Source of the DNA: Amoebophrya sp. AT5.2
Lineage: Eukaryota > Sar > Dinophyceae > Syndiniales > Amoebophryaceae
Length of the DNA stretch: 14,284 nt
Reading direction: 5' to 3'
Assembly: GCA_005223375.1 (NCBI GenBank)
Contig: RXOD01005406.1
Coordinates: 1 to 14,284 of the forward strand
The notes under the pieces were generated by a model. It was not told where the DNA came from. It saw only the letters and a list, made by a program, of their open reading frames with translations, and did not search any database. A program made the position numbers and the translations under genes. Positions 1-8,859 of this stretch are shown piece by piece. Positions within the stretch are counted from its first letter, which is position 1. The number at the start of each line of letters is the position of its first letter.

Positions 1-291
1 TAGCCGTTCCCCACCCCCCTAGTTGCTAGTTACTTACACATGGTGCCGTATCTTAACGTAGTTAACCTTTTCCTGCTTTTCCCCTGCCCCTCCCGTCCTG
101 TTTGGATCTCTTCTGCTGCTGCACGATCCTCCCCCCTCTACTCCAGAATGGCTCATCTCCCGGTGCCTCGACACCCCTGCCCCCGATGCCGGACGTCCCA
201 AGCGAGTGGCGTCCGCTTTCTAAAAGATGTTATTAAAAGAAAAAGATGCAAGCAAATGCAGTGTTTTGACCTGTAATCTCTCACCGTCCAG
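1..291 (+). other. Probable 3' part of an intron (or 5' leader) of the giant-protein gene
   Basis: No convincing coding region is seen here. The stretch is rich in C and T from about 60 to 175. It ends in a good 3' splice-site context: a TTTTGAC branch-point-like sequence at about 263-270, then a pyrimidine-biased run ending in CCGTCCAG at 291. The reading frame of the downstream giant ORF is closed by TAA at 274-276, so that frame cannot extend left without splicing. A short Met-initiated frame at 40-276 is Pro/Cys/Arg-rich, has no recognisable features and is probably chance. Another acceptor-like CTCCAG lies near 146, so a small additional exon cannot be ruled out. Confidence 0.45.
271..291 (+). 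promoter_or_regulatory. Predicted 3' splice acceptor
   Basis: A pyrimidine-biased stretch ends in CAG at 289-291. A branch-point-like TTTTGAC lies about 22 nt upstream. Codons after 291 read in frame into the giant ORF and encode an amphipathic charged helix (DEYLQKARDSTREKLLQLHE) that continues smoothly through the first ATG at 361. This suggests the exon starts here rather than translation starting at 361. Confidence 0.5.
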
Positions 292-3200
292 GACGAGTAC
301 CTGCAGAAGGCTAGGGACAGCACGCGCGAAAAACTCCTGCAGCTGCACGAAAATGCTGCGATGGAAGTGGTGATGGCGGAGATCGAAGTTTCCACCAAAG
401 ATGCAGCTCCTGAGGGCGCAGCTGGTATGGACATTGCTGAGACGGGTGAGGGAGGGATCGACGACGCAAGGAATCCAGCTGACGGAGGCGACCTCGAAGC
501 TGCCGATGCGCGCGATGACCATGTTGAGAAGGACGAGCACTCACTCGATACTGCCGCGAGACGGAACGCCGGTTTACCTTCAGATGAAAATCGGGCGGAG
601 CTGGGGTTTTCGCGCGAGGACGATAAAGCGGGAGTTTTAAAGAGGACGTCACGCACGACGGGAAAGGGGACGAAATCGCGATTGCAGGGCAGAGCGAGGC
701 GCCCGCAGTCTCGCGCTGCTGCCGACGCCACGATGAGGTCGGGCCGTGCACAAACAAGTACAAGGAAGCGGGTCACAACTACGATGGTGGTCGCCCCTTC
801 TGCGGGCCCGCGCAAGCTAGCTGGGCGCGACTTCTTTTTTTCCGCCGAGGAGATTACGGCGTGTATCAAGGCAAACGCTACGCTTCCACTCACCGGCGAC
901 GTGTACATGCAGCGGACCAGCGGTGGAGCACATCAGAAGAACAGCCGACAACTACATTGGGCGCGATCTCCCGGCGAAGAGCGAGAAGATAGCGTGGAGG
1001 AATTCAAGTTGCGGCTGGTGTCAAACCGCCGCAATCTCAAAGGCCTCGTGGAAGACTGCGAGATGTTAGCGACCACGTCCGATAATTTCAATTACGACGA
1101 GTGGAGGCTCTGGCCCGGGCACGGCTACTACCCCAGACGAGACAGTGAGTATCGGAGCCTGTGCTGGACTGGGTTCCTGGCTTCTGCAGCAATAGCGAGG
1201 AACCGGTTTTCGACGGCAGACTACATCGCGAAGGACGCCGGGCTGCGGATGTCGGTCCCGGCCTACGACTCATTGTTTGTCGGTCCTGCTGAACGCGAAA
1301 TCCGCCGCGGAGAGGCCCTCGGGCAGCGTCTTCACACTGCGATTACCAGCGCTGCGGAAAGCACGGACAGTGTGGTCCAGTACGTGCTCAGCAAGAAAAA
1401 CGCTTCCTACTACAAGAGTATCCACAACATGCTGTCGCACGCCGACAAAATGCGTGCGTTTCTCGCGGTGTGCTATCGCTCGGGCGGTGATTCCGAGACG
1501 GCCGCTGCACTGAGCTGCGATGAGAAAGTGGAGATGCTGGAGAAGCAGCTGGGGAGCCGGCTTTTGAAAAAATGGAAGAAAAAACTTGAGCGCGCTACTG
1601 GGAGATATGGGCCTTCGTCGTGGAGCAAGTTACCACCGTTGTGGGATAAACGCGCAATTCTGTTGTTCGGGAATGCCAAATGCCAATTGCAGTTCGACGC
1701 GGCAGTAGCAACAAAGCAGGCGCGTGCACTTCGCAAAATCGCGTTGACGCAAAGCCTTCGCGTATTCGGCCTAGGCCTCAAGGGCTTCTTCGAAGAAGCG
1801 ACGGGCTTGGGAGTAGAGTCACTCCCCAAAGATGGGGCAGCAGGTTTCCTTCTAGACCGGTACGGTGACTTCGACGTGGATGCATTCAGCAGAACGACGT
1901 GCTGGACGAGCGCGCAAGCCGTGTCGGGCGGCTTCAACACCCTCCACGATAGCTGGGAGCAAGATGCCTTCTCTCAGATCGCGGACGAACACGGCCCAGG
2001 AATCTTCGACTTGCACGATCACGGGGTCTCCTGCGGTTCCTCCCCAGCATCTTCAAACAGAAGGGGCATTTCGAAGACCAACGTAGAAGCAGAAGCCGCC
2101 CGCCACCTCTACTCAGAACTGGTCGAAGTGAATATGCTGTCGTGGCTGTTCGTGTCGAGGACGGATCGCGTATTTTTCGGGTGCAATCGCGATGACGCCG
2201 AAACGTCCCGCTGGCACGGCCGCCGTGTGCCTGAACACGCCCAGAACGACAATTGGGCGTACCCAATAGAAAATGCCCCGGCACCGACCTCCTTCGTCGG
2301 CACGACCAAGAAAATTCGTCCCACGACAGGTAAGCAGCAGGGGGTAAAAGAGGGTCGTGGGCTGCTTGTAGCCGCTTGCCCTCTTCAGCATGATGGGTCC
2401 TCGCGACGCGACGCGCCCCCGCCCTTTTCCACAGTGCATCGCAGGGACGAGCTGCCTGGATTGCTAAGAAGTGACGCGGACGAGAGGGACAAGAACGATT
2501 GCTCGTCGCCAGCAGGCTCTGAATCCGACGAAGAATGGCAACGCTGTGGAGCCAGCCGCAGCGCGATAAAGATTTCCCAACGCAAGGTGCAGGAGAGGCA
2601 GGCCCAGAGGGAGTTCATTACACGAGAATCGGCACTACGACTTCGGGCGTGGAAGAATTGCGCAGTGCTCACCTCTTCGGGGCCGATGGTGTCGAGGTGG
2701 CGTCAGCGCCGAGCCACTGTCGCTGCACTACCGCGGTTCCGTCGGCTTCTGCCCGGCCGCGCCACAGCTTCGCTGCTGCATTATGCGCGCGCCGGTACCG
2801 GTATCGGGCCAGAGACCAGCATGTCGACTAACGATAACTACACGTCGGAGTTCGAATTCTCCCCGCGACGAAGTGCAAGCGACCTCCGTCGACAAGAAAG
2901 TCTCGACTTGCGCTTGTGCCATCGGATTGGCGCTGCTGCTCGTCACAGTTGTGGATGGCGGCTTTGCAACGGATTTGTGCCACCTCGTGCTTCGAGTGGC
3001 CGGCTGGCACTCGCACCGCCCGGGCAAGCTCGTGTAGTTGACAAACATGCGAAACGCGAGATGATGTTCTGCGACGCCCTGGAGTCCGAGCGCGCACAAA
3101 TTGAAACTCTCTCGCGTCAGGTACGCAAACGAACATCATCAATGATCGCAATCCACAAAGCTTTCACGGAAAATGACACGGCGACGAAGCCAGATTTCCG

Positions 3201-6200
3201 CGTTTCAGCAACAGATCAGCATGATTGCGAAGGAGCCTGTGCATTTTTCGAAGGCCAGAAGGAGGTGTTCGACGGCCAGGGGCGCCGTCGCAAGTACGCG
3301 TCCGGCGATCTCCTGACCTCGGCATTTCAGCGGGAAGTCGTCGGCCACAGGAATCTCGCCATGGCCTTGCAACAGCCGGGAATACGTGGAACACGAAGTG
3401 CAAGCGTCGACGCCGAACAGACCCGTGAGCGTCAGAAGGACAGCACCAGGAGACGAGGCGCCGATGAATCCGCTCCCCCCAACGTCGTGCCGGTTCCAAA
3501 ATGCCACAGGACGACAGGAAGGCTTCGGCGGGTGGAAATCCGGGAACAGGAAGAGTCGTCCGACGCGTGTGCCGACAACGATGATCTCCGCCGGTTCGCC
3601 GAACCTCGTCCGGAAGAACAAGAGCACGCAGTGACCGTGAAACTGGGAAAGAACGCGCATGGCCGAGACCGAGATCTCTCGGCCGCGACCGAGTCAAGAA
3701 CTACTGGCTTGCCTTCGGGCAAGAAGTGTGAAACCGACGACGAGGACGCAGCAGTAGCAGGAGAGACAAACAAGCAGAAAGGAGACAGCGGGAGGGGCGA
3801 TGGGATCAGCAAGGCTGCTGGAAGAGCCACCGGTGTGGCAGGCAAAGCAGTCAGAGAGCACTTCGAAGAATTCGGAGAATACCCACTCACGGACCTCCGA
3901 CAGTCGCGGCGCAGCAAGAATCACGGGGCGTGCCGTGGAGCAGATGGCCCGGGTGGGCGAGATGAAGTAGCTGAAGGCGAAGATGATCGCGAACGGAGAC
4001 GAAAAATTGAAGCAGAGTGGCGGAATCGAAGAAGGGCGAATCTGCTCTGTCATGACTTGCGGGAACGAGGAAACCGCTTTGAGAAAAATTTGGGGCTCTA
4101 CGCCGAGGCAGCGTGCGCAGTTGTGCTGGAGGAGAAAAGAGCCACAGCGGGTTTTGCGCGCCGGAGGAATCCAGAGACACGCCAGGAAGCTTGCCGCCGG
4201 GAGACGGACGCCGACCAAAGAGATGAAGATGATGAGTTGCACGAGCCACGGCCGCGGGGGCGAGAAGTTCGGTCGCCCGGCGATAGCCAGCAGCTACCGT
4301 TGGAGAGGGACGCAGAGGCCAGCGCAACACGACGAAGGCGATACATCACAGCACGAAATAAGGGGCCCACATCGTACACGCAAGCAGATGACACCGGAAA
4401 ACGAAAACGCAAGAGGTCACGGTCAGCTCGGCGCAACGCTAAGGATCCGGACGCTCCTGAAGTGACAGGGGAAACGATCATCATCAGAAAGGACCTAGAA
4501 GCCCGCTTGGAGACCAGCAGCTCTTCCGGAAACTCGACTGACTCGGAGGCTCTCTACTCCACCTGCAACAGCAGTGACGAGGAAAGTTGTGATGACCTTG
4601 GCGGGCAAAAAAAAAGAAAATCGCCGTCGCCTCGTCACGTACCAGCAGTCCTGTCGGGCGCGAGAAAGTCCCACGGGCCTGAAGATGCAGGTAGCTTGTC
4701 TGATTGCAGTTCTTGGTCCGGGTCCTTCGACGCGGACTTGTTGTCATCGGACGATGAGTCGACGCTATCTCTTGTTTCTGTCACCGAGGAGGTAGAGACT
4801 CAGCTTGAGGGCCCATCTTGCGGAGTCGTTGTGACGCCTGACGGCGCACATGCTATTGACGGAGCCTCCGCTGCTAACACAGAAGGTGCGATGATGTTTG
4901 GCGCCAACGGTCGAAAGGAGAACGAAAAAGAAGCACGGCCGTCAAGGGCGGCACAGTGGCTACGTGCTAAAAGTCTTCCGTGGATACAACATGCAGCGGA
5001 GCAAGAAAAGAAGAACTCAGAATTGCGATTGCCGCTCTCTTTTTCCGCGATGAGCCTCTACCGTGCAGCACGTCGTCGGCAGGCGACGAACGCGGGGGCG
5101 TGCGATTCACAACGAGGCTGCCCTCCCGGCTTCAGTTGCGCTACAATCAATAAGTTCCAAGCCCGGTTTCGGGACTACCTCGCAGAGGACGAAAATGCTG
5201 ACTACAAGAAGAACTGGCCGGATGCTCCGAGAAAGCATAATCCCGAAGACAGGCAGTGTTTGGTTGACTGCGCCGTGCACCTGCTCGGCCGCCAACAGAA
5301 AGGAAAGAAAAAGCAGAAAAGTCGCAGGAGTCCTTCGGCAACGAGCACAAGCCGAAAAAGGAGAAGCACTACCCTGGTCCCGCCGCGGTCACCTGGACCC
5401 GAAACTGCCCCGGGAACGCCTTCGCCGTCGTATTCACGTCGGATGTCCAAGCGGAAATCATGGTCGCCCTCGCCTGGCTCACGATCAAAGCGCCCACCAG
5501 CGCCCTTGCCGCGTGCACGTCCAAAGTCGCACTCCTCGTCGTCCCGGAGGTCGCGCCGAGCCAGAGAAGGAGTAGAAAAGGAGTTACGCGCCAGGTACGG
5601 ATCGCCCTCAAAAGCAGGCCAGCAGGTTTGTGCACTCCGTGGACGCGAAGTTATCCGGAGGCTAATCGATCCGCATCATCAAGAAATCGCCCCCGGAGCA
5701 GGTGGCGCAACTGGTCTTCAGATGAAGAAAGACCAATGCCATGACGAGATGGCCCCAGTAAGAATGTTGCTAAATGCTTCAGAAATGTGGTTTCGAAATG
5801 TGGGCTTGGTGAATTTTGAAGCATGTCGTGGCCCAGTCGGTGGAGCCTTCCTCCTCACCGCGTGCGACGGGGACGGCAACCGCGAGGACCCCCGGAACAA
5901 TCAGATGAAGCAAGAGCAACTCGAACACTTTCAGATTCGGCGAGCGCAACGTAACGCAGCAGGAACCGGCTTCGCCATGGCGCGCGGGCCAGCCGGACCG
6001 GCGTCCCGCAACACGTATGGTGAACAATCACGACCAGAGTCAGGGAGACTGCTTCAGCTGGAAGCGGACGCCGTCAGGGATTTTGAACGCCTGCAAAAGC
6101 GGCTGGAGCACTACCAGTGCCTAAAGTCGGCATCGAGCTGCAACGTGCCTTGTTCTTCGATCACCTCCTTTCACCGCAGTGGCGCAAAAGGAACAGCTGC

Positions 6201-7272
6201 GCCCCATGATGCTGCTCGGCGGGGGGCGCGAGGTGGGGGCGAGAAGACGCATCATCTACAACGAGACCACCTGACTATCTCGATAGCGCCAGGGCTTCTG
6301 CAAGCTTTCCATGCAGTGCGCACAATGGCAAGCGTAGCAGCTTTTGACGGATGCCTGGACTTCGCGTTTCAGCACCGCGGAACCCCGATCTGCGCCTCCA
6401 CGCATAATCGCGCGGGCCTCCGCCTCGATGCGCCTCTTACGGCGCCCTGGAAACTACACCTCATCCGGAAGCCGTGCTACAGCGACGCATTTCGAGCGAA
6501 AATGGTTTACGCAGCAATGGCGCGAGGACGACCGCGAAACTTTCAACAGGGTGACGCTTCCGCCGCCTCCTTGACGCACGACGATGCAGATCGATTCTTT
6601 ACTGCGGTTTATCCAGTCGCGGCTTGCGAGCGTTTCACGCAACTCTCTCGACCCCAGCCTGTGGTCGTCGTGCGCGGTCCCGGTCCGTCCACTCCCACTG
6701 CGATCTTGAAGACCTCTCCATCCACCTCACTACAAAATTTCAAAACTGCTTCTTCCGCCTTGCCACGATTGGATCCCCTCCGAGACAGCAAGTTTCTCTC
6801 ATCTAGCAGCGTCCAAGTACTAGAATTGGTGCAGCACACGAAAAAACTATTCCGCCGGGATCCGCGCTCGATTGCGAAGCTGATCCCGGACGGAAACTTT
6901 TTGTTCGCGTTCGAGGCCGCCGCGTTTCTCGCGAAAATCTGCTGCACAGACCTGGACGTGCCACCGATCGAGCGATTCCGCGGCTCCGCGCTCAAAGCGG
7001 ATGCTCTCCGATTGCTCGCATCTACTCTCCCGCGGGGCTTCGGCACGCAGGTTTCGCGGGATTTTCGCCGGAGTGGAGGCCGCGTTGACGGGCCATCTTG
7101 CTTCGAAATCTGCGAGAAGGAGGAGGCGAGGGTCGCAAACGCAAGAGCTGAAGCATGGCCGTCCCCGGACTTCGTGGAAACGGAAGAGAGTAAGAGGCGC
7201 ACGCGTGAGGCGCAGCTCATCATGGAACAGCGCGGAGGGTTTTCCATTGCTCCGGAGATTGGTGGTTGCTAG
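292..7272 (+). CDS. Giant low-complexity protein, unrecognised, probably nuclear; 5' end likely incomplete
   Basis: This is one open frame of 2,326 residues ending in TAG at 7270-7272. Its length alone makes it coding. I do not recognise the family. Counting from the codon at 292, residues 1-35 form a charged helix. Residues about 110-160 are basic, and 264-676 look folded (aromatic and hydrophobic, e.g. WRLWPGHGYYPRR). Residues about 917-1390 are rich in Arg, Glu, Lys and Asp. A basic nuclear-localisation-like run, KRKRKRSRSARR, starts at about 1370. Residues 1407-1500 are a Ser/Asp/Glu tract with many CK2-like sites, and 1671-1763 form an RS/SP-rich tract (SRRSPS, SPSPGSRSKR) as in splicing-associated proteins. 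Residues about 1997-2326 again look folded. The first ATG is at 361, but the upstream codons look coding and follow a splice acceptor, so the true N-terminus is probably in an earlier exon. A nuclear or RNA-processing role is inference from composition only. No transmembrane segment or signal peptide was seen. Confidence 0.88.
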   Translation, partial: DEYLQKARDSTREKLLQLHENAAMEVVMAEIEVSTKDAAPEGAAGMDIAETGEGGIDDARNPADGGDLEAADARDDHVEKDEHSLDTAARRNAGLPSDENRAELGFSREDDKAGVLKRTSRTTGKGTKSRLQGRARRPQSRAAADATMRSGRAQTSTRKRVTTTMVVAPSAGPRKLAGRDFFFSAEEITACIKANATLPLTGDVYMQRTSGGAHQKNSRQLHWARSPGEEREDSVEEFKLRLVSNRRNLKGLVEDCEMLATTSDNFNYDEWRLWPGHGYYPRRDSEYRSLCWTGFLASAAIARNRFSTADYIAKDAGLRMSVPAYDSLFVGPAEREIRRGEALGQRLHTAITSAAESTDSVVQYVLSKKNASYYKSIHNMLSHADKMRAFLAVCYRSGGDSETAAALSCDEKVEMLEKQLGSRLLKKWKKKLERATGRYGPSSWSKLPPLWDKRAILLFGNAKCQLQFDAAVATKQARALRKIALTQSLRVFGLGLKGFFEEATGLGVESLPKDGAAGFLLDRYGDFDVDAFSRTTCWTSAQAVSGGFNTLHDSWEQDAFSQIADEHGPGIFDLHDHGVSCGSSPASSNRRGISKTNVEAEAARHLYSELVEVNMLSWLFVSRTDRVFFGCNRDDAETSRWHGRRVPEHAQNDNWAYPIENAPAPTSFVGTTKKIRPTTGKQQGVKEGRGLLVAACPLQHDGSSRRDAPPPFSTVHRRDELPGLLRSDADERDKNDCSSPAGSESDEEWQRCGASRSAIKISQRKVQERQAQREFITRESALRLRAWKNCAVLTSSGPMVSRWRQRRATVAALPRFRRLLPGRATASLLHYARAGTGIGPETSMSTNDNYTSEFEFSPRRSASDLRRQESLDLRLCHRIGAAARHSCGWRLCNGFVPPRASSGRLALAPPGQARVVDKHAKREMMFCDALESERAQIETLSRQVRKRTSSMIAIHKAFTENDTATKPDFRVSATDQHDCEGACAFFEGQKEVFDGQGRRRKYASGDLLTSAFQREVVGHRNLAMALQQPGIRGTRSASVDAEQTRERQKDSTRRRGADESAPPNVVPVPKCHRTTGRLRRVEIREQEESSDACADNDDLRRFAEPRPEEQEHAVTVKLGKNAHGRDRDLSAATESRTTGLPSGKKCETDDEDAAVAGETNKQKGDSGRGDGISKAAGRATGVAGKAVREHFEEFGEYPLTDLRQSRRSKNHGACRGADGPGGRDEVAEGEDDRERRRKIEAEWRNRRRANLLCHDLRERGNRFEKNLGLYAEAACAVVLEEKRATAGFARRRNPETRQEACRRETDADQRDEDDELHEPRPRGREVRSPGDSQQLPLERDAEASATRRRRYITARNKGPTSYTQADDTGKRKRKRSRSARRNAKDPDAPEVTGETIIIRKDLEARLETSSSSGNSTDSEALYSTCNSSDEESCDDLGGQKKRKSPSPRHVPAVLSGARKSHGPEDAGSLSDCSSWSGSFDADLLSSDDESTLSLVSVTEEVETQLEGPSCGVVVTPDGAHAIDGASAANTEGAMMFGANGRKENEKEARPSRAAQWLRAKSLPWIQHAAEQEKKNSELRLPLSFSAMSLYRAARRRQATNAGACDSQRGCPPGFSCATINKFQARFRDYLAEDENADYKKNWPDAPRKHNPEDRQCLVDCAVHLLGRQQKGKKKQKSRRSPSATSTSRKRRSTTLVPPRSPGPETAPGTPSPSYSRRMSKRKSWSPSPGSRSKRPPAPLPRARPKSHSSSSRRSRRAREGVEKELRARYGSPSKAGQQVCALRGREVIRRLIDPHHQEIAPGAGGATGLQMKKDQCHDEMAPVRMLLNASEMWFRNVGLVNFEACRGPVGGAFLLTACDGDGNREDPRNNQMKQEQLEHFQIRRAQRNAAGTGFAMARGPAGPASRNTYGEQSRPESGRLLQLEADAVRDFERLQKRLEHYQCLKSASSCNVPCSSITSFHRSGAKGTAAPHDAARRGARGGGEKTHHLQRDHLTISIAPGLLQAFHAVRTMASVAAFDGCLDFAFQHRGTPICASTHNRAGLRLDAPLTAPWKLHLIRKPCYSDAFRAKMVYAAMARGRPRNFQQGDASAASLTHDDADRFFTAVYPVAACERFTQLSRPQPVVVVRGPGPSTPTAILKTSPSTSLQNFKTASSALPRLDPLRDSKFLSSSSVQVLELVQHTKKLFRRDPRSIAKLIPDGNFLFAFEAAAFLAKICCTDLDVPPIERFRGSALKADALRLLASTLPRGFGTQVSRDFRRSGGRVDGPSCFEICEKEEARVANARAEAWPSPDFVETEESKRRTREAQLIMEQRGGFSIAPEIGGC

Positions 7273-7335
7273 CTGGTGGTCCGCGTCCGGTGACAAAGCT
7301 GAAACAGGAGAAGAGCGCGACGCCTACTAGCGCGT

Positions 7336-7374
7336 CGGCCTCGCATAAACTTTTTTTTTCGGCCTTCGCATAAA
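7336..7374 (+). repeat. Short direct repeat flanking a T9 run, just after the giant gene
   Basis: CGGCCTCGCATAAA at 7336-7349 recurs as CGGCCTTCGCATAAA at 7360-7374, separated by C, nine T and a further short spacer. It lies 63 nt past the stop codon, so it falls in the presumed 3' UTR or termination region. A role in 3'-end formation is possible but not shown; no AATAAA hexamer is nearby. Confidence 0.5.
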
Positions 7375-7528
7375 AAACAAAAACTGCGCCATCAAGTTGG
7401 CCAGCAATTGCGTCACACTCGCGTTTCTTATAGGTGGTTTCAATCATGATCATCCGGATCCGGTACTAGCAACGAGGACAGCTAGAGCTACGTACAGTCC
7501 GTAGAAGTTGGCGTGGGTGTAGTTAGTA

Positions 7529-7835
7529 TTAGTAACCATCGCTGGGAGGTCCGGCATACGCAGGCAGAGCCATTGCTTTTTCTATTTCTTCTGCAAGCAT
7601 ACGATATCGGCATCCATACGATTGAGACACGGGTTGAAGCAAATCGTCCCTAGAAGCACAACAGCATGCCGAGTATTTGTGTCGAGCCTTCCAAATATGT
7701 GCATCAACTTCTTGACAAGAATCAATTTTCGGAGCCAGCAGGCTCAGCAGGGAGGAGCGGGAAGCTAGTATCCATTGTCTGATAAGTGGCAAAGGCAAAC
7801 CCTAACCCAAACGCCAATTCTTTAAATATATTCAT
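7529..7835 (-). CDS. Weak candidate: small minus-strand gene, possibly two exons
   Basis: On the minus strand an ATG at 7835 opens a short hydrophobic peptide (MNIFKELAFGLGFAFATYQ) that resembles the single membrane helix of small mitochondrial inner-membrane subunits. That frame closes at 7722. Another minus frame, open from about 7798 to the TAA at 7529, ends in a plausible charged C-terminus (CRYRMLAEEIEKAMALPAYA, then GPPSDGY). Joining them would need an intron of about 67 nt, and I see no GT-AG pair that does this, so the boundary would have to be non-canonical. Codons end mostly in A or T, unlike the neighbouring genes, although the local background is also A+T-rich. Frames of this length are expected by chance in such a gap. 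Function unknown. Confidence 0.18.
7798..7810 (+). repeat. Short telomere-like sequence
   Basis: AACCCTAACCC (minus strand GGGTTAGGGTT) resembles just under two units of a CCCTAA/CCCTAAA telomere repeat. It is far too short to be a telomere and overlaps the hydrophobic segment of the weak minus-strand candidate, where it encodes Gly-Leu-Gly-Phe. Confidence 0.3.
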
Positions 7836-8595
7836 ACTTGACAGCCGCGCACTAAATTCAATAGTGCCTCTGCCTTCGAGTTCGGTAGGAAAGAAGATTG
7901 TGCTCAAGGATACTGTTTTCTTACGGTTCCGTCTTCATATCTCCACACAGACAGCGATAACATCACGAAGATAAGGCCAAATAAAAGCTCCACTTCATTT
8001 ATGGTTATTCTCTTGGTGCTAGGTAGTGCTTCATGTTCATCTTGATCATCTCGACTTCATAACTTTTTTCGATTGCCGCGGCCTGCTACAAACAACGCAC
8101 GGGAACTGATTTGTCTGGTGAAGGCTGCTTCGATTTTTTTTCATCTTGATCTTGAGTGCCAACAGCCAACTTGCTTCTTCATCTTCCTTGTAAGCATCTC
8201 TATACACAACGACAACTCGTCAAGGAATTCAACCGCGATGGATGGCAGGCGTACGCAACTGTTGGCAAGGCTGTTCCACTAGTCGTGTTCCGACTCACAC
8301 TCAACACACCGACTTTCCGCTCTGGGTGCACATTTCCGTTGATATGTTGTAGCGCAGAAGTGCCCTCGCCTGAAGAAGGAAGTCCAGCACTTACAAATCT
8401 CGTCCTCACTGCAGTCACGGACACGGTCACCAGCTGTCGTTGTATCGCCGTGCTGGAATGATCAATGAATCTCGATGGAGGTCCTCGAAGGCTTGACAGA
8501 AAATATCCGTGGCGCGTTGATCAGGGAAGTAAAGTCTTCCAGCTCTCGGCCCCTTGTTGCATCTAGTAGCGCGCTCGCTTCTGTTTGACCCTGAG

Positions 8596-8613
8596 CAATG
8601 AAGAGATTCATTG
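8596..8613. other. Perfect 7-bp stem, 4-nt loop hairpin
   Basis: CAATGAA, loop GAGA, TTCATTG. The GNRA loop and perfect stem make it a neat RNA hairpin on the plus strand. It is A+T-rich and short, has no T-run after it and is not next to a gene end, so a terminator role is not indicated. Function unknown. Confidence 0.4.
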
Positions 8614-8859
8614 AGATGCTGAAGGCTCGTTGTCTTTCGTCGTGAACTTGACCGTAATGATCATTGCGATACTGATCGATTTCTGCTTTTGCTTAGTTGT
8701 ACTAAGGTAGGTAGTAAAGGATACAGCAAAATCATGTTTGTAGGACTCCACTTGCTTCGCAAAAAAGTGAAGTAATTTACTTTGCGGCTCTACTTGATCT
8801 TGACCTTGAGCCCCTAGTCCCTCTTACTTCGAGTACTTACCTTTATTCTTGGCAAAAAA

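Larger units (their letters stand above)
7273..8859. other. A+T-richer intergenic region of about 1.6 kb
   Basis: This separates the giant gene from the methyltransferase gene. Base composition shifts visibly toward A+T, and stop codons are frequent in all frames. It holds the T9-flanking repeat at 7336-7374, a telomere-like stretch at 7798-7810, a weak minus-strand gene candidate at 7529-7835 and a small hairpin at 8596-8613. A plus-strand open frame at 8156-8461 (101 codons) has no recognisable features and is short enough to be chance. A CTTGATC-type motif recurs (near 8042, 8147 and 8800). No tRNA or rRNA signature was seen. The right end, a C/T-rich run ending in TTCGAG at about 8832, could be a splice acceptor for the next gene's leader. 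Confidence 0.6.

Noticed and set aside
153..908. Long minus-strand frame opposite the giant gene (and similar ones at 3164-4484 and 6609-7296)
   Set aside because: These are shadows of G+C-rich codon use on the plus strand; their products are Ser/Arg/Pro-rich without domains.
2329..2388. Possible 59-nt intron in the giant gene (GGTAAGC donor, CCCTCTTCAG acceptor)
   Set aside because: Removing it shifts the frame into an immediate TGA at 2391, while the unspliced frame stays open for another 4.9 kb.
7899..7911. GTGCTCAAG as a relict dinoflagellate spliced leader
   Set aside because: Only the last few bases resemble a leader end; the match is too short and the upstream part is absent.
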